From Liopterus haemorrhoidalis (Eukaryota; Arthropoda; Insecta; Coleoptera; Dytiscidae): a DNA stretch of 64,000 nt. The DNA lies in assembly GCA_963971575.1 (NCBI GenBank), contig OZ020611.1, forward strand, positions 149,198,419-149,262,418. Direction: 5' to 3'. The position numbers and the translations under genes were made by a program. A model generated the notes under the pieces. That model saw only the letters and a list, made by a program, of their open reading frames with translations. It was not told the origin of the DNA and did no database searches. This document shows positions 34,701 to 46,414 of this stretch, piece after piece. Numbering within the stretch: the stretch's first letter is position 1; each line of letters begins with the position of its first letter.

Positions 34701-35690
34701 CTTCTATTCATTACGGACACGACCATCTCCACGTTAAAATTAATTATTTTTTTGTATGTTTGTGTGTTTTCTGGTGTATGCTTTAAGGTACGAAAATATA
34801 TTATTTATGTTATAAGGAGTATGTACCTAATATATTTTTATTATTTCTTCCTTGTTTCTTCCACGTGTTTAGGACACAAACACGTGCTTATATAGATTAA
34901 TAGTTAATCCAACCCCAAAATCCCCAAAATTATTATTCAAACAGACTTTTACTTTTAAATTTCATTTTTTTAAAGCTTTATAAATCAAAGGGAAGCTCAA
35001 GAAAAATTTTGCATAGGGGCCTATGAGTTCTAGTTACGCCACTGATTTTTAGAATGGAGCTTAGCTACAATTTGCCGCCTCGTACGAAAATATGCGTCCA
35101 TTGGCTTATAAAATGGCATATATAATGCAGTTTGTTTATTTACAATTACATATTTTTTTTTATAAACTTTAATGTATAAATTGATACTGATTTTATTTAT
35201 TGTTATTAAGTTTGTTATTTTGTATAAGAAACTTGTGAGAACTATACTGTTATGCCTCCCCTTAATACGAATCTAACTATTTTTGAACTTTGCTCGTCTA
35301 CGGTAAAAGGCGCAAGATACTACTCGCTTGACACCGCTTTTACTTTGGCTGCATTCCATTACGGGGCACGCGGAAAGAATTTCCAATACTACATTTGTTT
35401 CCCATGCTGACTCACTGGGATCGAGCCGAAAGGGCGTTCCCTTGTCCTAGATCATCGGGTCTGTTGTGCGAAAATCGGTCGTAATTGACACCTAATATGG
35501 TCAGTATCATCAAACAACAAGCCGACCTGACGCATCGTCTATTAAGAAAAAGTGTAAATGGTGACTTGTGGGAACTTGCTGCATATTTGAAATATTTGGT
35601 ATTTTTTGTTGGTAGTAAATCATAAATAGGTGCTAATTATCGAGTTTAGATATTGGTATTTAAAGTATTAAAATAATTTAATTTCCGTTA
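34701..35690. other. No gene recognised; orphan TE end
   Basis: GTTACGCCACTG near 35034 resembles the right end of a hAT (complement CAGTGGCGTAAC). No left end or TSD was found. CACGTGTTTAGGACACAAACACGTG (34863-34887) is a CACGTGTTT/AAACACGTG inverted repeat. Confidence 0.5.
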
Positions 35691-35717
35691 AAGTTATGCC
35701 CTTTTTAGAATTTTGTA

Positions 35718-35778
35718 GGTATGACCACCAAAAAAAAACCTTATAACGTCACTCATGTGTCTGTCTGTCTGTCTGTCC

Positions 35779-35814
<36 letters not shown>

Positions 35815-35823
35815 GTCCGTCTT

Positions 35824-35860
<37 letters not shown>

Positions 35861-36570
35861 GTGTACGGTAGAAATTGTAGCCAAACGGCTTAACATAGAA
35901 AGTTGAAATTTGGCATGGTTATACAACTTTTTGACCCACATATAGGAAAAATACTGAGAATTCAAAAAAACACATCCCGAGATAAATATAAACAATTATG
36001 TATTTAATAAAAAGATAAATATTTTTCTAAATTTTGAGTGGCATACCAAATGAAACCTCTTAATGCGTGGATCAACAAACAAATTATTATTTTTCAAAAT
36101 CAATTTTTTGATTAGATTTTTGCCAAAAATGTGTCCAAAAAATTGTCCCCTCCCCCCTATCTTCCAAAGTGATTGATCTAAAAATCTGAAAAAAAATCTC
36201 TGTAATGAACATTGATGGGAACCGAAATAATTCAACAGGAATTTTTGAGTAGATAAGTTTTTCGAAAAATATCTATTTTTTTGTATTGGTGATAAAAAAA
36301 AATCTTAAAATTTATTGTGTGGTATCAAAGGAAAGCTCTTCAGGCGTAGATTAAGGAACGATAGATTGTTTTTTAAAATTCGTTTCTTTTAACACGATTT
36401 TAGTCAAAAATGTGCAAAAGTTCTTGTCCCGCACTCTTTTCCCAAAAAGGATTAAACCAAAAATCTGAAAATGATGCAGGTAATGTACATTGATCTGAGC
36501 TGGAAACGTATGAAAGAATTTTTTTATCAGATTGTGTTTTTGACAAAATTATTTTTTTAATTCATAGTTA
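35718..36570 (+). repeat. Microsatellite-bearing repeat with two diverged tail units
   Basis: The head TATGACCACCAAAAAAAA leads to a (TCTG)n array (about 35757-35862), then GTTGAAATTTGGCATGG and CAACTTTTTGACCCACATA. The tail is two diverged units, about 36015-36235 and 36310-36520. Both have GTGGYATCAAA or GCATACCAAATG, then AAAATGTG, TTGTCCC, AAAATCTGAAAA and ATGWACATTGAT in the same order. This is an old internal tandem duplication. A related tail occurs near 62575-62720. No coding capacity. Confidence 0.7.
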
Positions 36571-36850
36571 AATTATGGATTTTTTGTATTTATAGCTAAG
36601 ATAATGCGTGTATTTTTTTTTAAATTAAAAATATAAAAAAATTATATTTTTTTTTAAATAGTTGCGAACCAACCCAGCAAACATTTTTATACGGGCCAGT
36701 ACTGGTAAAGCACATACTCCCCGGCATTGAAAGTAATGGGCCAGTGCTGGCATTTCGTACTGGGCCAGTACCCCGGTGTCCCCGTGGCCGTTACTGGCCC
36801 ATTGATGTATCAGTTGCCGGTCCAGCAACGGTAAAGTGCATTGAAAGTAA

Positions 36851-36955
36851 TGGGCCAGTGCTGGCATTTCGCACTGGGCCAGTGCTGGCATTTCGCACTG
36901 GGCCAGTGCTGACATTTTGCACTGGGCCAGTCCTGGCATTTTGCACTGGGCCAGT
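36851..36955 (+). repeat. 24-bp GC-rich tandem repeat
   Basis: The unit is TGGGCCAGTGCTGGCATTTC followed by GCAC. Four to five copies occur with a few changes (GACATT, TCCTGG). All frames stay open because 24 is a multiple of three, which creates spurious repetitive ORFs on both strands. Confidence 0.88.
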
Positions 36956-37095
36956 ACCCCGGTGTCCCCGTGGCCGTTAGCTGGCCCGTTGATGTATCAG
37001 TTGCTGGCCCAGCAACGGTAAAGTGCAAAATAATCGCATTACTTGCAAGATTTATTTCTGATGGACCAGTGCTTATATTATACCCACTCTCTAGT

Positions 37096-37390
37096 GTTTC
37101 AAATGTAATATATGTGTACTTACCCAGTATTAAAATAAATTAATGGTTAGGTGCAAAATAAATACTCATTTGGCCATTTTGAATAAATTTTTTTAACAAA
37201 TAAAGTTGACAATATCGCATCGGTTTTAAACTATTAATGAAGAAATTAACATTGCTGTCAATAGAATGATGCGATATTGTTAACTTAAGTTAAATAAATT
37301 TATTCAAAATGGCCAAATGAGTATTTATTTTGCACCTAACCATTAATTTATTTTAATACTGGGTAAGTACACATATGTTACATTTGAAAC
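37096..37390. repeat. Foldback: two inverted arms of about 125 bp
   Basis: Arms 37096-37221 and 37268-37390 start and end with GTTTCAAATGTAA and its complement, and share CAAAATGGCCAAATGAG and ACTGGGTAAGTACAC. They differ by only a few bases and are separated by 46 bp. It lies inside the CCCAGCAAACA element and could be a foldback transposon or an inverted duplication. Confidence 0.88.
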
Positions 37391-38554
37391 AAATGAAATT
37401 GAAATAAATGTATTAACAGTTATTATTTATTGATTTATCTATAAATATTAAATAAATATAATTTCAGGAATAACAGGAATTAGTTTATTTAATTTAATGA
37501 AGAATTTTAAGAAAATGGTTTTCTGCCATTTCGGCCAAACCAATTGCATCCTAAAGATAAGGGGTGACTAATAATTTTCGCCAATATTCGTCTTATATTA
37601 TCTACCACATCTTTTCCCCCTGACGTGAAGAATGCCAACCTAAAGAAATCATACTTATTAAAATAAATTCAATAATCAAATTTTATAAGCGTTAATGCTA
37701 TAAGCTGTTCACTTTTGTAAGAACAAACTAGATCTGCTTATTTTGGTGATTTTTATAGTGTATTACGGACTTTTAGAAACTTGGTTATATTGTAAAAAAA
37801 GCTTTACAGTTTTGGATTAAGTTTGTATTTTTTTAAGTTAGTATTATATTTACAAAATATTTAAGATGTCACTATTCAATACGAAATATGACAATTTATA
37901 TTTTTTAAATGACATATTTATAATCTTGTAACAGATTTATTAATAATTGAAAATTTTATTACATGAAAAAAACTATGATTGAACTAAACTAAAAATTAAA
38001 CAATTTAACATGAAACAGTTTGTGTAAACTACGTCCTTACATCTAACAAAACACACACAAATCACAATAAAAAACTATATAATGTTCACAAAACAATAAC
38101 TATTCAAATACACTTCTTGACAAACTGTTCACCAACACGTATCAACTTGTACTGGCCCTTGAAGGCCACGCTGTTAGGGCGTTTTATGACTAAGAACAAT
38201 CAGACTTTTCAAATTATTACATTCAAAAAAAGTTTAGTTTTAAGTAAAAAGTATGAGTGAAGAAGAGTGCTTATAAAATGCTGGTAAAGTACTTCGTATA
38301 GGCGGAATGCGAAATACAAATGTAAAGTACATTATTAATACTGGCGTTGCACTTACTTTTGGTGCCAGTAATTTACCAGCATAAAAGCAGTTTGCCGGCA
38401 TTCGGCCGTTAGTTGAATGTTTGCTGGGAAGTTACACACCACACCACACTACACTACACTCAACACTTCAGTTCAGTTAGAATTTCAGGAGTATTCCGTT
38501 ATTTTATTATACTATTATACGCTGTGAATTAAGTTTAAGTTTTGAATTAAATTA

Positions 38555-38944
38555 TAGTCTATCTCAGAAAGAGCGATAGTAATAAAATTTATTATTTGTA
38601 AAAAGTTATTGTTTTTCACACAGAAGCGGCACACAAAATATGAATAGTTCGAAACGAAATATTGTTACTAAACAACCGAGTGTGCCGCACATCTTATATG
38701 GCAATACGAACTAGGGTTAAACACAATAGATCATAAAAATTTTACCCTAAAATTTTGAGGAGAATATGGTCACAGGGGTGCGTTTAATGATATGATAAAT
38801 ATGGTCACAGGCGTTCGTTTAATAAAATGATAAATAGTAATATAGAAATACACAAAACCAATTTAAACTTGTATAAAATGTGCACGCCACTGGTAACTGC
38901 CTGACAAAAAGATTTATTACTATCGCTCTTTCTGAGATAGACTA
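38555..38944. mobile_element. Tc1/mariner-type MITE, copy 2 (390 bp)
   Basis: Both TIRs are intact over more than 30 bp, starting TAGTCTATCTCAGAAAGAGC. TA flanks it at 38553-38554 and 38945-38946. It is the same family as copy 1 (24806-25197). Better preserved ends suggest it is the younger copy. Confidence 0.95.
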
Positions 38945-38946
38945 TA

Positions 38947-39418
38947 GATGTTTGTTTTTAAATTATCAAAGAGGAATAAATCATTGGTAGTAATAAAATA
39001 CTTATAAATCAATAACACATTGTTAATAGTGAGAAATATGTTTCTGAAATTAAAAAAAAAAAATTAGCCATTTATCAACATATTTCTAATGAATATATAT
39101 CTAATGAAGACGAATACGAAGCAAACGCAGAAAAAAAACGCTGGGATTTTTGTGAAATAACGAAGAAAAGTGATTATCAAAAAACTGTTGATTTTGAAGT
39201 GATTATAGAAAAAATACTGTCCTAGACATCTAGTATTCTGTTGGCTTCTTACACTTATTAAATACCTACAAAAACCTGAAATCTGTGAAAATTCACACTT
39301 CACCTCAATTTTTTAGTTTTGTGATACGGTGTATAAATTTACAGTTTAAAAATAATCTTTTATTTTTTGGTAATTATTTAATTTTCATAGGATAGTGAAA
39401 TACATTAAGTTATAATTA
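38947..39418. other. No gene recognised
   Basis: AT-rich DNA, with an 11-A run near 39053. No supported feature. Confidence 0.45.
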
Positions 39419-39715
39419 ATGGAGAAGGTTCAACGGCGTGCTACAAAATTGTGTCCAGTGATTAAACATTTGTGCTACGATAACAGATTGCCAATCTGTT
39501 ATCGTAGCACAAATGTTTTGAGATTAACATCTTTAGAACATCGCAGGCTGAGAGGTGACATCATTACATTTTTTAAAATAGTGCGTGGCGATTATAAGTG
39601 CGATTTATCTCATCTTTTCACCCTCAACAGTGATAGCAGTCTGCGTGGACATGTTTTTAAATTAAAGCATGAGGTTTTTAAAAAAAAATGTGCGTCCTAA
39701 TTTTTTAATTAATCA
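39419..39715 (+). pseudogene. CR1/L2-like RT fragment with an in-frame inverted duplication
   Basis: The frame reads MEKVQRRATKLCPVIKHL, then SLEHRRLRGDIITFFKIV and FKLKHEVFKK. It is the same block as in the fragment at 1700-2540. Between NRLPI and LRLTSLEHRR lies an insertion, CYRSTNV, produced by a 27-bp inverted duplication (39464-39518). The frame stays open. After FKKK an A-run frameshift leads to a stop, and beyond it FLINHTGSLR in another frame continues the homology. It is 5' truncated, 3' truncated by the mariner at 39752, and not functional. Confidence 0.8.
39464..39518. repeat. Perfect 27-bp inverted repeat with 1-nt spacer
   Basis: AAACATTTGTGCTACGATAA and the following seven bases (39464-39490) are followed by one C and then by their exact complement (39492-39518). 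The right arm is an insertion relative to the related RT fragment, which points to templated fold-back synthesis. Confidence 0.95.
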
Positions 39716-39751
39716 TACAGGTTCTTTGCGTGGCCAAACAAAAGATTGATA

Positions 39752-40310
39752 CGAGGCTAGGTCATTAAGTCCTTACAAAACGATAGAAAAACACATTATT
39801 TTGGATTGATTCATTTTTATTTCTCAATGTAGTCTTATTTTAGCTCGATACACTTCGCCCAACGTTTCTCCGACTTTTTCAAGCCATTCAAAAAGTAAGA
39901 TTCCGGAAGCCCAGAAAGTAGGCATCTGTTTCGACGATGACCTCCTCTTTCGACGTGAATCTTTTTTCAGCGAGCTATTTCTTCATGTTTGGAAACAGGA
40001 AAATGTTGCTGGGGCCAAATCTGAAGAATGCGGTGGTTGCGGCAACATTTCGAAGCGTAATTCATACATTTTTTCGCCATTGAAACTACACGAACGTTTA
40101 TTCTCCACTGTGAGCAAACGCGGCACCCATCTTACCAATATATTTTTCATACCCAATTTTTCGTGCAAAATTGAAACTACTGAGCCATGTGATATACCTG
40201 TGGCCTCAACAAGTTCGCTCGCTTTGACTCGTCGATCACTCAAGACCATATCGTGGATTTTATCAATCATTTATATCGCAGTCACCTCAAGTGAACATCA
40301 CGAACAATAA
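39752..40310 (-). pseudogene. mariner element, internally deleted
   Basis: The 3' TIR is CGAGGCTAGGTCATTAAGTC, with TA at 39750-39751. The minus strand encodes IDKIHDMVLSDRRVKASEL, then GISHGSVVSILHEKLGM, NILVRWVPRLL and TVENKR, the N-terminal helix-turn-helix and linker. It then jumps to EMLPQPPHSSDLAPATF, where PYSPDLAPSDF would carry the third catalytic Asp. The middle of the catalytic domain is deleted and the remaining C-terminus is frameshifted. The 5' TIR was not found near 40310. This family differs from the copies at 45-52 kb. Confidence 0.85.
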
Positions 40311-40325
40311 ATATATAGGTATTTT

Positions 40326-41760
40326 CTTGGGTTTCGGTCGATAAGTAAAAGCAAATTTAGTCAAATATTTAAAATGATTTTATTATTTGCTAACTAGTTT
40401 CGGTTCTATCTGAACCATTCTCAAAGCCTAGAAATAAGTACATGTTTGATATAATGAATTACATAAAATAAATATAAAATTAATAATAAATATAAATATA
40501 AAATTAAACATTATTACACTTACTTGCAAAAAACATTTATAAAAATTCAGAATTAAAATTATTATAATAAAATTTGAAACATATTATTTTTTTTTATTTA
40601 GATGATAAAATTAATTACAAAATCTAATAAAACTAACATAACAGTAGTAATTAATATAGAAGAATATAACGAAAAAATAAGTCAATTATTAAGTAATGAC
40701 ATAATATTACATTCCCATTAATAGTAATATAACTACAAAACTTCAAAACAAAAACAATAAAATTGTAAAGAAATTATATAACCAAGACACTATAGATAAA
40801 AAAATATATAATTCATTAATTACCAATAATGCTGTTATTCCTAAAATGTACAGACTAATTAAAACTCATAAAAATAATTTCCCAGCCAGGCCCATTGCCA
40901 GCAATATAAATTCTCCATCATACAAATTAGCTAAATTTATTGTACCTATTTTAAACAGTTTTTCAGAAAATGACAATAATTATGATGTAAAAGATTCCTT
41001 TGATTTAAAAAATATTGTTGATAATTTACCTAACTTAACTGATAATTATATAATAGTTTTATTAGATGTGGTATCATTGTTTACTAATATACCAATACAT
41101 TAAGTAAAAGAAATAATTGTAGAAAAATGTTTAGAAATAACACTTTACACTAATATAAGTATGGCAGATTTTTTAGAAATAATTTCTTTTTGAAGCTAGT
41201 TATTTTTCATTTGATAACAAATACTTTAGACAAATATTTGGCTTAGCCATGGGTAATCCATTATCGCCAGTTTCAGCCAAAATAGTATTAAATAATTTAT
41301 TAGATAAAACAACAATAAAATTACCATTTCAGCTATGTTTTATTAGGAAGTTTGTTAATGATTTAGTCTAAACTATACCTAAAGATAAAATCAGCGAAAC
41401 TAAATATTTTCAACTCCTTTAATCAGCACATACAGTTTACTATGGAAATTAAACAAAATAACGCTTTACCATTTCTAGATATCAAACTCATTAAACACAG
41501 AATGGAAAAATAATTACAGAGTGGTACAGAACACCCTTTAATTCCAAACACCCTTTAAAACAAAAAATTAATACAGCATTAAATCTAAAATATAGAGCTC
41601 TTAATTAATAATAAGTCATACAGATTTCCATGACAAAATAAAAAATAATATTGAATATAGCTTGATTAAAAATAATTTCCCTAAACGTATTACACACTGA
41701 ATTTTATACAATAGTAGTTCAAAAAAAGCAAATAATCGAGATAACGTAACAAAAAAGACT
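40326..41760 (+). pseudogene. Penelope-like element RT remnant
   Basis: The frame at 40846-41103 reads YRLIKTHKNNFPARPIASN, SPSYKLAKFIVPILN and ILLDVVSLFTNIP in outline; this is the PLE-type RT with motif A. Further on, in other frames, come SYFSFDNKYFRQIFGLAMG, NPLSPVSAKIVLNNLL, PFQLCFIRKFVNDLV, NNALPFLDIKLI-like words and ITEWYRTPFNSKHPLK. The catalytic motif normally YVDD reads FVND. Many stops and frameshifts are present, and no GIY-YIG endonuclease is recognisable. Upstream at 40390-40427 the minus strand has TTGAGAATGGTTCAG, GAACCGAAACTAGTTAGC, a degenerate hammerhead-like motif as expected for a PLE terminal repeat. Confidence 0.78.
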
Positions 41761-41787
41761 AATTTTTCCAATCCTCTCTGAACAATT

Positions 41788-42612
<825 letters not shown>

Positions 42613-42710
42613 AAATCGATTATTATCCTGAATTTTAAAAGTTTTGTGATTGTATGTATTTTAAACTAGAAACCTCATATACAAGGCGGCATAATTGACC
42701 TGTATTTAAT

Positions 42711-43338
42711 TACCGACCGCCAACATATATAAGGGAGGTATTGTGCTCATACCGATTTTGACATTTCGATGGATCTCCATGAATTGAGGTCCCTACATAA
42801 CGTTTTGACTATTTTTAGCATGATGTCTGTCGGTCTGTCTGTCCGTCCGTCTGTCTGTCTGTCTGTCTGTCTATCCGTCTGTCCGTCCGTCTGTGTGTAC
42901 ACGTGCAGAGGAAATTCGGCTGAAAGGATTTTTATGAAACTTCATATTTAAGCTTCTGCCATCAATGGCACGAGGTGATCAACTTTTGGTAAACATCGGT
43001 TGACTAAAAATAGGAGTTTACTCGTGTCGATTTTAATATTTTTGTGAATATTTCACAACAGAAATATATTTCGAAAAAATTTATTGAACAAAAGTTGCTA
43101 TAAAATCAAAAATTAATAACTTTTATTTGATACGTTTATTGATAAAAAAATTTTGTCTCAATTTTTAAGTCTCAATTTTTTCATACTTATATGTAACGTT
43201 ACCATGGTCATGATAAATAATATCTCTGTTAGAAAATATTAGGCCAAGTTATTTCTACTCTGCTGCTAACATGTATTTTGTATAAGTACTTTATGATGGC
43301 GGTCGGTCCTGTAGTGGCCACAGCTGACTTTTTTTTCT
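42711..43338 (+). repeat. Family M repeat, copy 3
   Basis: It has the same head, microsatellite (about 42826-42895) and tail as copy 2, in the opposite orientation. The head differs by the loss of the short GAGATTTC word. The end is CCACAGCTGA and a T-run. Together with copy 2 it forms a roughly 1.5-kb imperfect palindrome. Confidence 0.88.
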
Positions 43339-43498
43339 GCTGATTCAAATTATGAGTTAACATTATATATACAAACAACATTTTTTAAATAACAACCCTC
43401 CTTTTAAATACACTTGTCCCGTTCCCTAAGGTTTCAATAATTTCAGGAAATGGTTCGCGCGAACCGGTCCGAACCGGTAGGATGCCATCACTGAATAT

Positions 43499-43921
43499 AG
43501 GTAAACGGTTTTTAAATGATGCACTTGGTATAGTTTCACAAATTGTTTTATTAAAGATGCTGACTGCGGTTTCGGTATGTAATACTAGGGTGACCATTCG
43601 TCCCGCATTTCGCGGGACGTCCCGCATTTTGATTTAGTGTTCCCAGGGCCGAATTTTGCTCTGTACTTATATTTGGGAGGTGAAGACCTTTTTTTTGCTC
43701 TTTACTTATATTTGGGAGGTAAGGACCTTTTTTTGTTTGCTCTTCACTTATATTTGGGAAATGACGACCTTTTATTTGCTCCGTCCCGCATTGCCTTCTC
43801 CAAGAAAATGGTCACCCTATGTAATACAATGATTGTAGCTTTGATAATAAATGGTATTACATACCGAAACTGTACATATACTATACATCATTTGTGCATC
43901 ATTTAAAAACCGTTTACCCAT
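43499..43921. mobile_element. Small foldback element split by a hAT
   Basis: The left arm GTAAACGGTTTTTAAATGAT and the right arm complementary to it end near 43501 and 43918. Inner parts GGTTTCGGTATGTAATAC and GTATTACATACCGAAAC also pair. The hAT at 43586-43819 lies in the centre. No coding capacity, and no TSD assigned. Confidence 0.65.
43586..43819. mobile_element. hAT MITE, 234 bp
   Basis: The ends TAGGGTGACCAT and ATGGTCACCCTA form the TIR. A perfect TSD, TGTAATAC, lies at 43578-43585 and 43820-43827. The interior has three units of TTGCTCTTTACTTATATTTG followed by GGGAGGTAAGGACC. CCCGCATTTCGCGGG is a further hairpin. Confidence 0.93.
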
Positions 43922-45173
43922 AATTCTTTTGGTTGACGATGCATACAATTTTGCACCAATTTTTTTTGGTTTTTTACAAACCCATGCATACAAAGACATA
44001 TTACACACGAATTATATTCAAAATTCTTCTAAAACAATAATTCTGTAAACGTTCAATTCTGAAAACATTCAGATAAATGTGAGGACAGTTCTATTTTCAT
44101 ATTTAAATACAGCAAAATCATGGAAAGCTAAAAACCGAGTGTTTGCCCACGCTGGTAGCGTGAAATTATGTAATAGGTATTATTAAACAGCGTGTAATAA
44201 TAATTTTTTTAAATGTATTCAATAAAGGCGCTATCTTAAACTGTTTTAAAATTACCTATTTTTGGCTGTAGTCGTACGAGAATTCGATTTCATATTTAAA
44301 AATTAAATGGGGAGGCGATTTCCTCAGCCCCTTACACATATTTATGGCTAAAGTAATAAAGTGAAAAACAGAATAGATTATAAAACGGGGAATGAATAAA
44401 CTTTCGAATGAATAAACTTTCAAAAAGGAAGTCAAACGTATTAAAAGCAAACTGGGCATCTGCTTGACTAGACATCAAACTAGAAACAGAAATATGACCT
44501 GATATAGTCCGTAACAAATTAGTTTTGAAGATCGCAATAAAATATTAAAAGTTAGGGAACTCATAAAATTACGATAGAAGTGATATAACTAGGCGTCTCA
44601 AGCAGCCGTAGGGATTAGTTTTTCACATTACGCATCTTACTTAAGGATTAACAAAAACAAGTATACTTATTTATAGTTGGCACTTAAACGTATGTATGCG
44701 CCACTGACCGTTGACTGTTTACAACGTAATTGTAAACATGAACCCTAGTTCTTTTGTAGTTTAACAATGTGATACGGGAGTTTTTATATACGGTTTAGTT
44801 ATACGAGATAATTGTTTTATGCCGATCTTCAAAAATAATATGGTATGATCTATACATCAATAACTAAAAGGTTCGTCGGAAATAATATTACGGAATATCG
44901 CCTAAAAAACCCACTGAATCGCGAAAGAAGCGAAAATATTAGAAAAGAATATCAAAGATCGCAAGAGATAAATTGATATTGGAAAGAAGAAGGGTAGTCA
45001 CATCAATTAGCCAGCGGCGAGATGATTTGGAAATAAAATAAAACGAGGTAAGTGCCAAAGAAAACAGGCTGAGCTTTAGGAAGAAAGAATAAAGAAGAAT
45101 ATTGAGATAGAAATCCGATAAGATTTTGTTAATTTGATATTGTAGGTTAAATATCAACTAACGATCCAATAAC
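43922..45173. other. No gene recognised
   Basis: Several short frames occur (44256-44459 minus, 44332-44517 minus, 44939-45157 minus) without motifs. No clear repeat ends. Confidence 0.45.
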
Positions 45174-45175
45174 TA

Positions 45176-45968
45176 CGAGGTGTGTAAATTAAGTAACCGG
45201 ACATAGTGTTTGATCTGACAACATTTGGAACGCGGGACTTGGACGGGCGGCAGGTGAATATATGATATGCCTTCAGTACGGGTTTGAACTCGCTAGAGTA
45301 ATTTTGTTGTCCGTAGCGAGTTTTTTCGTGAAACAATTTTTTCCAATGCGTTCTAAAAATAAGTGACATTCATTTCGAGCAACGGTGTGCTATCAGGTTT
45401 TGCTTCAGACTTAGTCACAGTGCAAAGGAAACTTTTGCAAAACGTCAGCAGGCCTACGGAGACAGTGTTTTGTTAACTAGCCAGGTTTTTTGGTGGTTTA
45501 AGGCATTTTCAGAAGGAAGAGAGTTGATTGAAGGTGAATCACGCAGCGGAAGGCCTTCATTTTCAAGAACCGATGAAAATGAATCTTGTGCGTTCAGATC
45601 GTCAGTTGATCGTCAGTCAGAATGATCGGGGAAGAGTTGAATTTTACTCACACTATCGTTCATCAGATTTTGTCCAACGACTTGGGAATGAGAAAAGTCT
45701 ACCCAAAAATGGTTCCAAAAAACCTTTCACTGAACGAGTTTTTGGCCAGTAAAAACATTCTTGTGTCTCCTCAGCTTCCTTATTCGCCTGACTTGAGTTC
45801 TATGACTTTTTTCTCTTCCCACGATTGAAAAATCACTTCAATGGAAGTCATTGTGGGACACTCGAAAACATTCAAACATCCGTAACCGACCAGAAAGCTA
45901 TTCCAGTATCTGAGTTCCAGCACTGCTATGAGGATTGGAAGAACCGTTTATTTAATTTATACATCTCG
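45176..45968 (+). pseudogene. mariner element, internally deleted (copy A)
   Basis: The 5' TIR CGAGGTGTGTAAATTAAG starts at 45176 and the 3' TIR ends ATACATCTCG at 45968, with TA on both sides. Coding traces include MIGEELNFTHTIVHQIL, SNDLGMRKVYPKMVPKNLS, then a direct jump to LNEFLASKNI and PYSPDLSSMTFF, where the Asp of SPDL is the third catalytic residue. About half of the catalytic domain is therefore deleted. The C-terminus YEDWKNR is cut off and fused to the 3' TIR. Frameshifts and stops occur throughout. Confidence 0.85.
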
Positions 45969-46264
45969 TATATTTCAGCTAAACTATACTAAAACACATA
46001 AAAAGTGATTTATCCCCTAAATCACAGCGCAATGAACCGAGTTCCATTCTTCCAACGGAAAATTTTCAGCTACAAGTCATTTCAACATTTATTCTTGGAA
46101 AAATTTTGCTATTTACTGTTTAAAATAGATATTTAAATAGACTATTTACCTTCCTAAATTCTCTTAAAAATGCATAGTACCAGCTAGAAAACTGCACCAA
46201 AATTCTAAAGATATATGCAGTGGCGTACATGTAGTAAGTAGAAAACAATAAGTTATCATATATA

Positions 46265-46410
46265 CAGGTAGATCTCGATATACGCTGCAGTTTCGTTCCT
46301 AGAAGAATCGGCGTAAAATGAACCTAGCTTATAATGAGGGTATAGGGTTAGGTTCCAAGTAAATAAACAATAGACATAAAGGATATATATATATAACGCT
46401 ATTTTATTTG
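46265..46410 (-). mobile_element. Tigger-type element terminus (inverted fragment)
   Basis: CAGGTAGATCTCGATATACG starts at 46265 after a TA. The following 120 bp recur inverted at 47541-47662. The TIR resembles the one at 47035, so both are ends of one Tigger family. Here the end is joined directly to a mariner fragment. Confidence 0.75.
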
Positions 46411-46414
46411 ATTT

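Larger units (their letters stand above)
36673..38428. mobile_element. TIR element with CCCAGCAAACA ends
   Basis: CCCAGCAAACATT starts at 36673 and its complement ends at 38428. I could not find a convincing TSD, only AA on each side. Inside are a GC-rich tandem array (36851-36955), a larger repeated block (CCGGTGTCCCCGTGGCCGT at about 36773 and 36959), and a 126-bp-arm foldback (37096-37390). I see no transposase, and the superfamily is left open. Confidence 0.65.

Noticed and set aside
35022..35045. Possible hAT right terminus GTTACGCCACTG
   Set aside because: No left end with a matching TSD was found upstream.
35721..35995. Frames of 61-80 codons with LSVC or RQTD repeats
   Set aside because: Same cause: the (TCTG)n array.
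36625..37028. Frames encoding eight-residue repeats (VLAFRTGP, PALAQCEM)
   Set aside because: The 24-bp tandem unit is a multiple of three and free of stops; no start context or homology supports a protein.
45528..45752. 74-codon frame MKVNHAAEGLHF... (also at 50036)
   Set aside because: It is an out-of-frame reading of mariner coding sequence; the true frame is recognisable from SPDL and the helix-turn-helix words.
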